Shown: positions 49,502 to 59,221, numbered from the stretch's first letter. The stretch: DNA of 64,000 nt from Marivita sp. GX14005 (GCF_023370775.1 NZ_JAMCCQ010000001.1:372001-436000), one strand, 5' to 3'. The notes: a model not told the origin generated them from the letters alone. Program-made: numbers and translations.

Positions 49502-50241
49502 TGGCGCATGTCACCGGGATCTGGCGGCACCCGATCAAGAGCCACGGTCGGGAACCGCTTGACACGGTGATGCTGAGAGCAGGCGAGGCAATGCCATTCG
49601 ATCGCCTCTGGGCCGTGGCACATGAACGATCACGCGCGGATGGAACGGAATGGGCACACTGCGGCAACTTCTGCCGTGTGGCCAAAATGCGGGAATTGAT
49701 GGCGATGACCGCGTCCTATTGTGCGGAGACGTCGAAGATGACGCTGCGCATTCCGGGTCATGACGATCTGTGCTTCGATCCCGATACCGAAGAGGCGCGG
49801 TTTCTCGACTGGATTTCGGAGATCGTGAAAACCGATAGCCTGAGACCTGCGCGCCTGCTGCGCGCGCGCGGGCCGGCCTTCACCGACAGCCCGTTCCCGA
49901 GCGTGACGCTCTGCAACGCGGCCTCGCACCGCGCCGTTGAGAGCGAGATGAGCAGAACCCTGTCGCATCTGCGGTGGCGGGGAAATGTCTGGATCGAGGG
50001 GCTCGAACCGTGGGAAGAGCGCGACTGGCTCGGTCGGGAAATCCGGATTGGAAGCGTACAGTTCCATGTGCGGGAACTTACGGAACGGTGCAAGGCTACT
50101 CATAGCAATCCCGCCACCGGGAAACGGGATGCCGACATTCTGGGCGGCCTCGAAACATGGGGGCACCAAGAATTTTCCGTCCGCGCGGAGGTCGTTCGGG
50201 GCGGAACACTGTCCATCAATGACGAGGTCGCTTATGTCTGA
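49501..50241 (+). CDS. MOSC-domain protein
   Basis: 246-residue protein with an N-terminal MOSC_N-like part (MAHVTGIWRHPIKSHGREPL) and a MOSC beta-barrel in the second half, including VTLCNAASHRAV and VHVRELTERCKATHSNPATGKRD, where the single conserved cysteine (in ERCKAT) is the residue that carries sulfur in MOSC proteins. It fits the MOSC proteins coded between yidC and ysxC in Rhodobacteraceae. The ATG overlaps the yidC stop and its end overlaps the ysxC start by 8 bases. Substrate unknown; a molybdenum-cofactor or thiol role is typical of the fold. Confidence 0.85.
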   Translation: MAHVTGIWRHPIKSHGREPLDTVMLRAGEAMPFDRLWAVAHERSRADGTEWAHCGNFCRVAKMRELMAMTASYCAETSKMTLRIPGHDDLCFDPDTEEARFLDWISEIVKTDSLRPARLLRARGPAFTDSPFPSVTLCNAASHRAVESEMSRTLSHLRWRGNVWIEGLEPWEERDWLGREIRIGSVQFHVRELTERCKATHSNPATGKRDADILGGLETWGHQEFSVRAEVVRGGTLSINDEVAYV

Positions 50242-50893
50242 CGCACAGATGCGGTTCCCCCTGGCAGAGGCGCCGGACGCGGCGATGCTCGAAAAGGGCC
50301 GCAAACTCTTCGCCGGAGAAATCGATTTCCTCAAGGGCGTCGTTGCCATGTCGGGACTCCCCGATGCGGACCGGATCGAAGTTTGCTTCGCCGGACGTTC
50401 GAATGTCGGTAAATCTTCCCTGATCAACGCGCTCACCGGCCGCAAGGCACTGGCGCGGGCGTCGAACACGCCGGGGCGCACGCAGGAGATCAACTTTTTT
50501 ACCCTGGGCGATGACAGATATCTCGTCGATCTGCCGGGCTACGGCTATGCGAACGCGCCGGTGCAGGTGGTCGAGAAATGGCAGGCCCTGCTCAAGCAAT
50601 ATCTGTCCGGCCGCGCAAATCTGCGGCGGGCTTTTGTGCTGATCGACAGCCGGCACGGGATAAAGCCCGTGGATGAGGAGATCATGACGCTGCTGGACAA
50701 GAGCGCCGTGACCTTTCAGGCGGTGCTGACCAAATCGGACAAGATCAAACCGTCCCAACATGAGGCGCTTCTCAGGCAGGTGCGCGACAAGCTCGCGCGC
50801 CATCCCGCGGCCTATCCCGAACTGGTTCTGACCAGCAGCGAAAAGGGTGACGGGATCGCGACGCTGCGCAGCATCATTGCCGGGCTCGTCTGA
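50234..50893 (+). CDS. ysxC: ribosome biogenesis GTPase YsxC/EngB
   Basis: 219-residue essential GTPase acting in 50S ribosomal subunit assembly. It has G1 [13 protein letters not shown]2 region [13 protein letters not shown]3 [12 protein letters not shown]4 TKSDK and G5 SSEKGDG. The ATG at 50234 overlaps the MOSC end by 8 bases, and the homologous N-terminus ([11 protein letters not shown]) fits. The frame running in from 49985 is a shadow. It probably shares a transcript with yidC and the MOSC gene. Confidence 0.95.
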   Translation: MSDAQMRFPLAEAPDAAMLEKGRKLFAGEIDFLKGVVAMSGLPDADRIEVCFAGRSNVGKSSLINALTGRKALARASNTPGRTQEINFFTLGDDRYLVDLPGYGYANAPVQVVEKWQALLKQYLSGRANLRRAFVLIDSRHGIKPVDEEIMTLLDKSAVTFQAVLTKSDKIKPSQHEALLRQVRDKLARHPAAYPELVLTSSEKGDGIATLRSIIAGLV

Positions 50894-50996
50894 ACCGGCG
50901 CGCGGGAAACGACTTGCCTCGCAGATCGGGCTGGCGCACACATGGCGGGCCGACAGCGTTTCGGCAGTGATGAGACAGATGATGAAATCCCGACAC

Positions 50997-51845
50997 ATGA
51001 ACCAAGACTGGATCGCCACCGCCCGCACCCTGTCCGAAGCGCTCCCCTATATGCAGCGCTATGCAGGCGCGATCGTAGTGGTGAAGTTCGGCGGCAACGC
51101 GATGGGCGACGATGCGGCCATGGCGGAATTCGCGCGCGATATCGTTCTGATGCGGCAGGTCGGTATAAACCCCGTCGTGGTGCATGGCGGCGGGCCGATG
51201 ATCAACGAGATGCTCAGCCGTCTTGGGATCGTTTCGGAGTTCGTGCGCGGTAAGCGCGTCACCGACAAGGCGACGATCCAGGTCGTCGAGATGGTGCTGA
51301 CCGGGCTGGTCAACAAGCGGATCGTTCAGGCGATCATGGCCGAAGGCGGCCGCGCGGTCGGGCTTTCCGGCAAGGACGACAATTTGATGGTCTGCGATGC
51401 GGACGATGCCGAACTGGGTTTTGTCGGGCGCCCGAGCAAGATGAATCCGCAGGTGCTTCGCGATTTGTTCGATGCGGGGATCATTCCCGTCGTCGCACCC
51501 ATTGGGACGGGCCGAGGCAAGAACGAGACGTTCAACGTCAACGGAGATACGGCAGCGGGCGCAATCGCCGGCGCTTTGCGGGCCGACCGGCTCCTGCTGC
51601 TCACGGATGTGAGCGGTGTCAAGGATCAGGGCGGCAAGGTTGTCACCTCCATGACACCGGACGAGGTGCGCGCAATGATCGCGGATGGCACGATTGCGGG
51701 GGGGATGATCCCGAAAACCGAAACGGCGCTCAAGGCCATCGACGAGGGCGTTCGGGCGGTCGTTATCCTCGACGGGCGGGTCTCCAACGCGTGTCTGCTG
51801 GAGTTGTTCACAGAGCATGGCGCCGGATCGCTCATCCGCCGATAG
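50997..51845 (+). CDS. argB: N-acetylglutamate kinase
   Basis: 282-residue enzyme for the second step of arginine synthesis. It has the phosphate-binding [11 protein letters not shown], substrate loop [27 protein letters not shown], and the conserved [22 protein letters not shown] and [14 protein letters not shown]. The N-terminal helix ([19 protein letters not shown]) indicates the arginine-sensitive type. The ATG at 50997 is chosen because it precedes that helix; ATGs at 50970 and 50982 are in frame and possible. sixA follows, separated by 28 bases if the TTG start is right. Confidence 0.95.
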   Translation: MNQDWIATARTLSEALPYMQRYAGAIVVVKFGGNAMGDDAAMAEFARDIVLMRQVGINPVVVHGGGPMINEMLSRLGIVSEFVRGKRVTDKATIQVVEMVLTGLVNKRIVQAIMAEGGRAVGLSGKDDNLMVCDADDAELGFVGRPSKMNPQVLRDLFDAGIIPVVAPIGTGRGKNETFNVNGDTAAGAIAGALRADRLLLLTDVSGVKDQGGKVVTSMTPDEVRAMIADGTIAGGMIPKTETALKAIDEGVRAVVILDGRVSNACLLELFTEHGAGSLIRR

Positions 51846-51873
51846 CGTGCCATTCGCGAAAGGGGCGACGGGT

Positions 51874-52383
51874 TTGAAGCGATTGATCCTTATGCGCCAC
51901 GGCAAGGCCGACTGGCATGCGGAAGGGGGCGATCACGCGCGCCGGTTGACCCCGCGCGGCCGGGCCGGGGCCGAGGCGATGGGCGACTGGTTGCGCGAGA
52001 GGGGCTGGATACCGGGTGAAATTCTTTGCTCCACCGCCGCGCGGACGCGTGAGACGCTGGCGCTATTGGAAATGCCGGAGGATCGCGCCTGTTTCGAACG
52101 CCGTCTCTATCTCGCCGAGGCCGATGAGATCCTCGCGGCGCTCCACGGCGTCGAAGCGGAGACAGTGCTGGTGGTCGGGCACAATCATGGCCTCGCGGAC
52201 CTGGCCCATTCGCTCGTGCGCGAGGCGCCGCCGCATCCCCGTTTCGACGATTACCCGACCTGCGCGACGACGCTACTCAGCTTCAAAATCGCCGACTGGT
52301 CGGACATCCGCAGGCGCAGCGGCATCTGCGAAGGCTTCGCCACTCCGGGCGACGTCACCCCGCGCGACGTTGTGCCGGAGTGA
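51874..52383 (+). CDS. histidine phosphatase SixA type
   Basis: 169-residue phosphatase of the SixA branch of the phosphoglycerate-mutase superfamily. The catalytic motif LMRHGKADWHAEG is at the N-terminus, with CSTAARTRETLALL (Arg) and VLVVGHNHGLADLAH (second His). The TTG at 51874 is preferred because a GAAAGG site lies 7-12 bases before it and the catalytic LILMRHGK follows as in SixA. ATG 51817, which would overlap argB, and GTG 51847 are alternatives. It is convergent with the aap operon. Confidence 0.88.
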   Translation: MKRLILMRHGKADWHAEGGDHARRLTPRGRAGAEAMGDWLRERGWIPGEILCSTAARTRETLALLEMPEDRACFERRLYLAEADEILAALHGVEAETVLVVGHNHGLADLAHSLVREAPPHPRFDDYPTCATTLLSFKIADWSDIRRRSGICEGFATPGDVTPRDVVPE

Positions 52384-52395
52384 CGTGCCGCCGCG

Positions 52396-53163
52396 TCAGT
52401 GCCCCAGGATCTGGCTCAGGAAGAGCTTGGTCCTGTCGTTCTGCGGATTGTTGAAGAACGCCTCGGGTTCGTTCTGTTCGACGATCTGACCGGCATCCAT
52501 GAAGATCACCCGATGCGCGACCTGCCGGGCAAAGCCCATCTCGTGCGTGACGCAGAGCATGGTCATCCCGTCCTCGGCCAGTTCGACCATCGTGTCGAGA
52601 ACCTCCTTGATCATCTCCGGATCGAGCGCCGATGTCGGCTCGTCGAACAGCATGATCCGGGGGCGCATGCAGAGCGAGCGCGCGATGGCCACGCGCTGCT
52701 GCTGGCCGCCTGACAGCTGGCCGGGATATTTGTCGGCCTGTTCGGGGATCTTGACCTTTTCGAGGAAATGCATGGCGGTTTCCTCGGCCTCGCGCTTGGG
52801 GATCTTGCGCACCCAGATCGGCGCAAGCGTGCAGTTTTCGAGGATGGTCAGATGCGGAAACAGGTTGAAATGCTGGAACACCATACCGACCTCGGAACGG
52901 ATCTTGTCGATGTTCTTCACGTCCGAAGACAACAACGTGCCGTCCACGGTGATCGACCCTTTCTGATGCTCTTCGAGCGCGTTGATACAGCGGATCAGCG
53001 TGGATTTACCCGAACCGGACGGGCCGGCGATGACGATACGTTCGCCGCGGTAGACCGTGAGATCGATGTCGCGCAGGACGTGGAACGCGCCATACCATTT
53101 GTTCATGTTCTCGATCTGGATCGCGACCTCGCCCGAGACGGGCTTCTGTGCGGGTTGAGCCAT
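52396..53163 (-). CDS. aapP: general L-amino acid ABC importer, ATPase
   Basis: 255-residue ATPase of the AapJQMP (BztABCD) importer for polar amino acids. It has Walker [10 protein letters not shown], signature [15 protein letters not shown], Walker [14 protein letters not shown] and the polar-amino-acid type [15 protein letters not shown]. It is the last gene of the minus-strand operon, 12 bases after aapM. aap-type names follow the Rhizobium system; the Rhodobacter name is bztD. Confidence 0.93.
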   Translation of the reverse strand: MAQPAQKPVSGEVAIQIENMNKWYGAFHVLRDIDLTVYRGERIVIAGPSGSGKSTLIRCINALEEHQKGSITVDGTLLSSDVKNIDKIRSEVGMVFQHFNLFPHLTILENCTLAPIWVRKIPKREAEETAMHFLEKVKIPEQADKYPGQLSGGQQQRVAIARSLCMRPRIMLFDEPTSALDPEMIKEVLDTMVELAEDGMTMLCVTHEMGFARQVAHRVIFMDAGQIVEQNEPEAFFNNPQNDRTKLFLSQILGH

Positions 53164-53175
53164 GGTCAGGCCTCC

Positions 53176-54471
53176 TTAACGGTGATCGGTGGCGAGCTGA
53201 CGCTCCAGCCACTGTGAATATTTCGAGATGCTGAAGCAGACGATGAAGAAGAGCAGGACGGCAAAGCCCCACAGCTCCCAATAGACACCGTTCCATTCCG
53301 TCGATGCGAGGATCGGCCCGCGGATCATGCCGACCAGATCGAACATGGAAATCACCGACACCAGCGTCGTATCCTTGAAAAGCCCGACGGCGACATTGAC
53401 GATGCCGGGGATGGATATTTTCAGCGCTTGCGGCATGATGATGAGCCGCGTCGCCTGCGCATAATCGAGGCCGAGGCTGTCGGCGGCCTCGTATTGACCG
53501 CGCGGCAGGGCGGCCAGACCGCCCCGGATCACCTCGGCGATATAGGCGGAGGCGAACATCGTGATCATGATGATGACGCGCAGCACCAGATCGATATTGG
53601 CATCGGGCGGAAAGAAATAGGCCAGCACCACATTCGCGACGAACAGCAGCGTGATGAGCGGCACGCCGCGGATGAACTCGATGAAGATCACGCAGATCCA
53701 CTTGATGATTGGCATGGAGGATTGCCGCCCCAGCGCCAGCAGGATGCCGATGGGCAGCGACAGCGACACGCAGACGGTGCCGAGGATCATGTTGAGCATG
53801 AAACCTCCGAGATCGCGCGACGGCACCGGTTGGAGCGCCAGAACGTTCTCGGCGGAACCGGACACGAACCCGCCCAGCACCCAGATCACCAATGCAGCGA
53901 CGAGGCCTGCAAACGCGCCCATGGCGAAGCTTTGATGCTCCACCAGCTTGAAGGCGACATAGCCGCCCGCCACACCGATCAGCGCAACAAGCGGGGCCAG
54001 GAGCGTTCCGCCCCAGATCAGCCAAAACGCGACGAACGGATAAAGCGCCGTGACCACAAGAAGCTGTCGCGGCGCCTTCGGATAGAGCACCGGGGCCAGC
54101 GCGACGATCAGCAGAACGAAGGCCGTCACCGGGCGCCAGTATTGGTCGGACGGGTATTGAAACCCGAACAGAAGCTGGTTCCACCGCTCCGTGAGAACCG
54201 AAAAGCAGGCCCCTGTCTGTCCGCCGAGGATCTCGCGGCACTCGGCAAGCGAACTCGCCGTCCAGATGCCATTGGCGAACCACGGCCATGCTCCGGTCAC
54301 GATCTGGTAGATGAAGTAGAGCGAGACCAAGGTCAGAAGCGTGTTGAACCAGCCCGAAAAGAGGTTCTCGCGCATCCATTTGACCGCACCGGCTTCGGAG
54401 GCCGGCGGCGGTTGCTGGGGCAGCATCGTGTCGCGCACATAGGCGACGGATTCGGCATGTGTATCGCTCAT
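53176..54471 (-). CDS. aapM: general L-amino acid ABC importer, permease M
   Basis: 431-residue permease of the AapM/BztC type, larger than ordinary His/Glu permeases. An N-terminal part (1-130) with two transmembrane segments precedes a longer membrane region ending in a typical HisM domain (GGFMLNMILGTVCVSLSLP, QYEAADSLGLDYAQATRLIIMPQALKISIPGIVN). It lies 1 base after aapQ and 12 before aapP. Long frames on this stretch in other phases are shadows. Confidence 0.93.
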   Translation of the reverse strand: MSDTHAESVAYVRDTMLPQQPPPASEAGAVKWMRENLFSGWFNTLLTLVSLYFIYQIVTGAWPWFANGIWTASSLAECREILGGQTGACFSVLTERWNQLLFGFQYPSDQYWRPVTAFVLLIVALAPVLYPKAPRQLLVVTALYPFVAFWLIWGGTLLAPLVALIGVAGGYVAFKLVEHQSFAMGAFAGLVAALVIWVLGGFVSGSAENVLALQPVPSRDLGGFMLNMILGTVCVSLSLPIGILLALGRQSSMPIIKWICVIFIEFIRGVPLITLLFVANVVLAYFFPPDANIDLVLRVIIMITMFASAYIAEVIRGGLAALPRGQYEAADSLGLDYAQATRLIIMPQALKISIPGIVNVAVGLFKDTTLVSVISMFDLVGMIRGPILASTEWNGVYWELWGFAVLLFFIVCFSISKYSQWLERQLATDHR

Positions 54472-54472
54472 C

Positions 54473-55687
54473 TCAACGCTCCTTCAGCCGAACGGCGTTG
54501 TTATAGACATTCATGATCGCCGAGATGGCGAGAGAGATCAGCAGGTAGAACAGCATCAAGAGCACAACGGATTCGATGGCACGCCCCGTCTGGTTGAGAG
54601 TGATGCCGCCCAGCGTGCCGGTCAGGTCCATATAGCCGACGGCGATGGCCAGGGAGCTGTTCTTCGTCAGGTTGAGATATTGCGAGATCAAAGGCGGGAT
54701 GATGACGCGCAAGGCCTGCGGCAGGATCACAAGGTTCATGATCCGGCGCGGGCGCAGGCCCAGCGACGCGGCCGCTTCGCTTTGCCCCTTGTTGACCGCG
54801 AGTATTCCGGCGCGCACGTTTTCCGCTATGAATGCCGCCGTGTAGATCGAGAGCGCGAACCAAAGCGAAATCAGCGAATTGCGCATGTAGATGCCGCCGC
54901 GGAAATTGAAGCCCTTGAGCTCGGGGTATTCGAGCGCAATGGGCCCGCCGAGAAGGAAAAACACCAGAAGCGTCGGCAGGAAGAAGATCGCGACCGAGGG
55001 CCAGAAGGTCGGCAGCAACCGCCCCGTGTCATACAGCGTTTTCGTTGCGTGGCGTCGATAGGCAAAGATGCCGATGATCGAAGCCGCGAATACCGTAATC
55101 ACGATCCCCGATCCCGCGGCGAAGATCGGCTTGGGCAGGTAGAAGCCGCGCCCGGTGAAGGCGAAGGCGTCCCAGAGCATCTGCGCTTCCGCATCGTCGC
55201 CCCGGAAATCGCGCGGCTGCGGTAGAACAGCGACGAACACCGCCATCACGATCAGGATCCAGATCAGCACCGGCACATTGCGGAAAATCTCCACGTAGCC
55301 GGACATCAGCTTGCGCACGAGCCAGTTGTTGCTGAGCCGAAGGACGCCCACCGCAACGCCGATGATCGTTGCCATGACACATCCCAGAAGCGCGACCAGC
55401 AGCGTGTTCAGAACGCCCACCATCGAGGCGCGCAGATGCGTCGATTGGCTGGTGTAATCGATCAGGGTCTGGTTGATGTCATACCCTGCCGGCTCCCCAA
55501 GGAAATCGAAGGACAGGTTCAGCCCCGCCACCCTGAGATTTTCGAGCAGGTTTGAAACGAGATACCCGATCGCCAATGCCAGAAGGAGAAGGGCGATGAA
55601 CTGGAAGGTATAGGATCTGTATCGCCTGTCGTTGATCAGCATCGACGGCGTGAACGCGCGAGACGGTGGGTCCGCGTATGTGGACAT
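54473..55687 (-). CDS. aapQ: general L-amino acid ABC importer, permease Q
   Basis: 404-residue permease of the AapQ/BztB type. A cytoplasmic start (AFTPSMLINDRRYRSYTFQF) precedes about eight transmembrane segments and the EAA-type loop QSEAAASLGLRPRRIMNLVILPQALRVIIPP. Its partner is aapM, 1 base downstream. The ATG at 55687 is the conserved start; 24 further upstream codons include a part of the intergenic hairpin and are rejected. aapJ is 120 bases upstream, with a hairpin between. Confidence 0.93.
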   Translation of the reverse strand: MSTYADPPSRAFTPSMLINDRRYRSYTFQFIALLLLALAIGYLVSNLLENLRVAGLNLSFDFLGEPAGYDINQTLIDYTSQSTHLRASMVGVLNTLLVALLGCVMATIIGVAVGVLRLSNNWLVRKLMSGYVEIFRNVPVLIWILIVMAVFVAVLPQPRDFRGDDAEAQMLWDAFAFTGRGFYLPKPIFAAGSGIVITVFAASIIGIFAYRRHATKTLYDTGRLLPTFWPSVAIFFLPTLLVFFLLGGPIALEYPELKGFNFRGGIYMRNSLISLWFALSIYTAAFIAENVRAGILAVNKGQSEAAASLGLRPRRIMNLVILPQALRVIIPPLISQYLNLTKNSSLAIAVGYMDLTGTLGGITLNQTGRAIESVVLLMLFYLLISLAISAIMNVYNNAVRLKER

Positions 55688-55766
55688 GCGTGTTTCCCTG
55701 TTTTCCCGGAATGATGCGGCTGGCGGTTTGCCCGCTCTAGTGCCTTGCCCGGAGGTCATTCAAACG

Positions 55767-55796
55767 GAAAGGGCGCGGTCCGTGCCGCGCCCTTTC
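55767..55796 (-). terminator. partial-termination hairpin between aapJ and aapQ
   Basis: GAAAGGGCGCGG (55767-55778) pairs perfectly with CCGCGCCCTTTC (55785-55796): 12 bp, 6-base loop, very stable. Only a weak T-tract (CGTTTG) follows on the minus strand, so it should let part of transcription pass to aapQ, keeping the binding protein more abundant than the permeases. It may also protect the aapJ mRNA 3' end. Confidence 0.7.
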
Positions 55797-55807
55797 GAAA
55801 CCCGATT

Positions 55808-56827
55808 TTAGCGGAAGGGCGGTGCGTAAAGAAGCCCGCCTTCGGTCCATTGGGCGTTGAGTCCGCGCGCAAGACCGATCGGCGTATTCTCCCCGATGTT
55901 CTTTTCGAAGATCTCGCCGTAATTGCCTTCGGCGGCGATGGCGCGCTTGGCCCAATCGGCATCGAGGCCGAGCATTTCGCCAAGATTGCCTTCGGTGCCG
56001 AGCAGGCGGTTCACTTCCGGGCTGTCGCCGGCCTGCGCCGCCATATCCTCGACATTGGCGGAGGTGACGCCGTATTCCTCGGCCGCGATCAGCGCGTTCA
56101 AGGTCCAGCGTGCCACGTCGGCCCAATCGTTATCGCCATGTCGCACGGCGGGGCCAAGCGGCTCCTTGGAGATGATCTCGGGAAGAACGACGTGATCGCC
56201 CGGATTTTCGAACGCGGCGCGTGTCGCGGCAAGGCCGGATGCGTCGGTCGTGTAGACATCGCACGCGCCTTCGAGATAGAGCGGCTGCGCCTCGGCGTTG
56301 GTTTCGATGGGAACGGGCTCGTAATCGATGTTGTTCTTGCGGAAGTAATCGGCGAGGTTCAATTCGGTCGTCGTGCCCGTCTGGATACAGACCGTCGCGC
56401 CATCAAGTTCCTTGGCGGAGGACACGCCCAGTTCCTTGGGCACCATGAAGCCCTGACCGTCATAGTAATTGACGCCGATGAAATCGAACTTCAGATCGAC
56501 ATCGCGGGAGAAGGTCCATGTCGTGTTACGGGCGAGCACGTCGATCTCACCGGATGCGAGCGCGGTAAAGCGTGTCTTGCCGGTGGTCGGAATGAATTCC
56601 ACGGCGGTCGGATCGCCCAGAACCGCAGCGGCGAGCGCCCGGCAATAGGACACGTCGAACCCTTCCCATTCACCATTCGCATTCGGCGCACCGAAGCCCA
56701 CAAGCCCGGTCACGACCCCGCAATTCAGCTTGCCGCGCGCCTTCACATCGTCGAGCGTGCCCGCCGATACGGCACCGGCCGAAAGGCCCGCCACGGTCAT
56801 CGCGCCAAGGATTGCAATCTGTTTCAT
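55808..56827 (-). CDS. aapJ: general L-amino acid ABC importer, binding protein
   Basis: 339-residue periplasmic amino-acid binding protein of the AapJ/BztA type. The signal peptide ends GAVSA before GTLDDVKARG. It shows LNCGVVTGLVGFGAPNANGEW, EFIPTTGKTRFTALASGEID, LARNTTWTFSRD and the C-terminal AIAAEGNYGEIFEKNIG. The ATG at 56827 follows a GGAAGAGG stretch; a longer frame to 56917 is open but lacks a signal. It is first in the operon aapJ, aapQ, aapM, aapP. Confidence 0.94.
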   Translation of the reverse strand: MKQIAILGAMTVAGLSAGAVSAGTLDDVKARGKLNCGVVTGLVGFGAPNANGEWEGFDVSYCRALAAAVLGDPTAVEFIPTTGKTRFTALASGEIDVLARNTTWTFSRDVDLKFDFIGVNYYDGQGFMVPKELGVSSAKELDGATVCIQTGTTTELNLADYFRKNNIDYEPVPIETNAEAQPLYLEGACDVYTTDASGLAATRAAFENPGDHVVLPEIISKEPLGPAVRHGDNDWADVARWTLNALIAAEEYGVTSANVEDMAAQAGDSPEVNRLLGTEGNLGEMLGLDADWAKRAIAAEGNYGEIFEKNIGENTPIGLARGLNAQWTEGGLLYAPPFR

Positions 56828-56994
56828 GTATACCTCTTCCTGTTGTGCCGCGCCTTGGGGCGCGTTTTTCATGAGCGGTTTTGCGCCCATTCCGGTGAAG
56901 CGGGAGCAAACCCGCAATCGATGGAGCCGATTTTGGGAGGATTCAATCTTTCAGGTCAAGCTTATTAGCGGCTTTTTTCGCGTGCGCCCGGGGA

Positions 56995-57009
56995 TTGACG
57001 GTACGTCAA
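56995..57009. other. palindrome TTGACG-GTA-CGTCAA upstream of aapJ
   Basis: Perfect 6-bp arms with a 3-base centre. It overlaps the ATP12 stop codon (57006-57008) and lies about 170 bases upstream of aapJ. It resembles a Crp/Fnr site but has five rather than four bases between TTGAC and GTCAA, so binding by that family is doubtful. It could be another operator or a weak hairpin ending the ATP12 mRNA. Confidence 0.35.
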
Positions 57010-57728
57010 GCCGAATTTTCACGCGGGATCAAATCCGCAAATTTCCCTGCATGCAAGAACGCGTCTTTCTTGATCTGCGCCATCCGCGCGGCTTCTTCGT
57101 CCCTGCCCCATTGTTCTTCCTGCCAAATTTCGTCCAGTCGTGAAATCGCCCAAAGCTCCTCCATCGGGAGCCAATGCAGCCTCGCCGCGAAACCGATGAT
57201 CAGCGATCCGCTCAGGGACACCAGATCGTGAAACGCAGCGAGGTCGAACGGCGAGAGCTCGTGCACCCTGCGCCGCAGGGTTTCGAGCGCTTGCGGATCC
57301 TGCGGGCGGTGCATCACGCCGGTGCGCGGCTCCAGACGGGCGTTCAGCTCCGCCGCCGCGCGGTCCAGCAGCGGATCCCAGGCGCGCTCCTGCCGCGCGA
57401 CAAGAGCCTCGGGCGCGTCGGCGCGATAGCACAGAAGATCGCTGTCGCCATAATCGGCCAGCATATCCGCGACAGCTCCGTGCTGCGGCACAACCTTGTC
57501 GATGGCCGAATTCGCGGTGCGGGTGAAGGGCATCGTTCCGGGATCGATCTTATCGCCCTGAGCGTCGAATTCCGCCGCGATCTTCTCTGCCAGCGCGTGG
57601 CTCGGGACATGCAACAGCGCCTTGGCCGGCGTGCGCACGGGCCGCCCGTCCAGCAGGATGCCAAAGCCGCTTTCGGTTTGTGTGGTCTCGGCCTTGGTCC
57701 AGAACCGTTTGGGAGCCCATTCGCTCAT
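57006..57728 (-). CDS. ATP12-family F1-ATPase assembly chaperone
   Basis: 240-residue chaperone of the ATP12 family, which in mitochondria binds the F1 alpha subunit before assembly. It shares the family's start (WAPKRFWTKAETTQTESGFGILLDGRPVRTPAKALL), the YGDSDLLCYRADAP core and WDPLLDRAAAEL. The ATG at 57728 begins at homology; the 121 residues of open frame before it are a shadow of the RluA gene. It is 41 bases downstream of the pseudouridine synthase and probably co-transcribed. Confidence 0.93.
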   Translation of the reverse strand: MSEWAPKRFWTKAETTQTESGFGILLDGRPVRTPAKALLHVPSHALAEKIAAEFDAQGDKIDPGTMPFTRTANSAIDKVVPQHGAVADMLADYGDSDLLCYRADAPEALVARQERAWDPLLDRAAAELNARLEPRTGVMHRPQDPQALETLRRRVHELSPFDLAAFHDLVSLSGSLIIGFAARLHWLPMEELWAISRLDEIWQEEQWGRDEEAARMAQIKKDAFLHAGKFADLIPRENSA

Positions 57729-57769
57729 ATCAGCCTCTTTCCAGATCGCGGGAATTGCGGTGCGGTGCG

Positions 57770-58813
57770 TCAATCGAGGTCTTCGAACGGATCGGCCGGC
57801 ACGTCGCCCGCGTTCCATTGCACGAAATCCCAAGTCCGCTGCATATGCTCGGGCAGCGGCGCGGTAATGTGCAGCCGCGCGCCGGTGACGGGGTGTCCGA
57901 GCGAAATGGATCGTGCATGAAGATGAAGTTTGCGGCTCATCGCGCCGCCCAGCATCGCACCCCATCCATCGCCGAGGTTTTCCTGTCCCGAGCCGCCGTA
58001 TTTGCCATCTCCGATGATCGGGTGCCCCAGTTCCGACATATGCGCGCGCAACTGATGCGTGCGCCCGGTGATCGGCACCATCGCCACCCACGCGGCGCGT
58101 TTGCCCAGCGCGCTGAGGACCGCGTAATCGGTGGTTGCGTGCTTCGCGCCTTCGGTGCGTGCGACATCGGAGGGATGCAAACAGCGCATCTTTTCGTTCT
58201 CGCCGCCAGCGCCATGGCCGGGGGCCTTGACCAGACCGAACTTGATCGTGCCCATCTGAGGAACCGGCACGCCGGCCACCGCCGCCCAGTAAATCTTGCG
58301 TGTCTCGCGCGCGCGGAACGCCTGCGTCAGCGCCCCAGCCACCGCCCGCGTGCGCGCCAGAAGCAGAACGCCCGACGTGTCCTTGTCGAGCCGGTGCACG
58401 AGGCGCGGTTTCTCGTCAGAGCCGAAGGTCAGCGTCTCGGACAGCCCGTCAATATGGCGGATCTGCTTGCTGCCGCCCTGCGTCGGCAGACCAGCGGGTT
58501 TGTTCAGCGCGATGATGTGATCATCGCGGTAAAGCACCAGCGATTTCATCATCTCGGCATCCTTGTCCGAGACGGCAGGTTTCGGGGCGGACGTGACCTC
58601 ACCGGGTTCGGGCAGTGGCGGGATGCGCACCTCCTGCCCGGTCGCCAGCCGCGTATTCGCCTTGACCCGCCCGCCATCCACGCGCAATTCGCCCTTACGG
58701 CACATCTTCTCGATCCGCCCCTGCGCCAGATGCGGAAACAGCCGCTTGAGCCAGCGGTCGATGCGCTGATCGGCATCGCTTGGCCCGATGGTGATGGTCT
58801 GAACGCGGCTCAT
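57770..58813 (-). CDS. RluA-family pseudouridine synthase
   Basis: 347-residue RNA-modifying enzyme. An S4 RNA-binding domain (residues 13-70, RIDRWLKRLFPHLAQGRIEK) precedes the catalytic domain, with LNKPAGLPTQGG, the catalytic motif RLDKDTSGVLLLART (Asp about 149) and GRTHQLRAHMSELGHPIIGD. Its stop is 41 bases before the ATP12 start and its ATG overlaps the crcB stop by 4 bases. The layout suits RluC (23S rRNA), but the exact target cannot be assigned. Confidence 0.92.
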   Translation of the reverse strand: MSRVQTITIGPSDADQRIDRWLKRLFPHLAQGRIEKMCRKGELRVDGGRVKANTRLATGQEVRIPPLPEPGEVTSAPKPAVSDKDAEMMKSLVLYRDDHIIALNKPAGLPTQGGSKQIRHIDGLSETLTFGSDEKPRLVHRLDKDTSGVLLLARTRAVAGALTQAFRARETRKIYWAAVAGVPVPQMGTIKFGLVKAPGHGAGGENEKMRCLHPSDVARTEGAKHATTDYAVLSALGKRAAWVAMVPITGRTHQLRAHMSELGHPIIGDGKYGGSGQENLGDGWGAMLGGAMSRKLHLHARSISLGHPVTGARLHITAPLPEHMQRTWDFVQWNAGDVPADPFEDLD

Positions 58814-59190
58814 GCGAAAACACTCCTTGCGGCCATCAGGCCGATTGCCAGACCGCCCACCGACAGCCCCACCGATAACGCGACATAGAGCAGCGCGGGT
58901 CCAAAGGCCCCCCGCTCGATCAGGGTCATCGTCTCCAGCGAGAAGGCGGAGAAAGTGGTGAAGCCCCCCAGAACGCCGGTCATCACGAACGGCGACAAAT
59001 GCGCCAGCCCGCGCTCCGCCGCGGCCACCACGAACACGCCCATCAGGACCGATCCGACGATATTGACCGTCAGGATCGCGAGCGGAAACTCTCCCTGCCC
59101 GGCAAGACGCGTCACGCCAAGGCCCGCAAGATAGCGCAGGCTGGCGCCGATTGCCCCTCCGAGGGCCACTAGAGACAGGGTCTGAACCAT
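58810..59190 (-). CDS. crcB: fluoride exporter CrcB/Fluc
   Basis: 126-residue four-segment membrane protein of the CrcB family that exports fluoride as a dual-topology dimer. It has GGAIGASLRYLAGLGVTR at the N-terminus, TVNIVGSVLMGVF and GVLGGFTTFSAFSLE, the conserved family segments. It overlaps the RluA-family gene by 4 bases and is 31 bases downstream of rarA. I see no fluoride riboswitch in the short gap upstream. Confidence 0.94.
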   Translation of the reverse strand: MVQTLSLVALGGAIGASLRYLAGLGVTRLAGQGEFPLAILTVNIVGSVLMGVFVVAAAERGLAHLSPFVMTGVLGGFTTFSAFSLETMTLIERGAFGPALLYVALSVGLSVGGLAIGLMAARSVFA

Positions 59191-59221
59191 GCGCGGTCTG
59201 TCGCGCGGGCGAACGGCAGAG

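Noticed and set aside
56995-57009. FNR-type site before aapJ
   Set aside because: The palindrome TTGACG-GTA-CGTCAA has five bases between TTGAC and GTCAA, not the four that Crp/Fnr proteins need, and overlaps the ATP12 stop codon.
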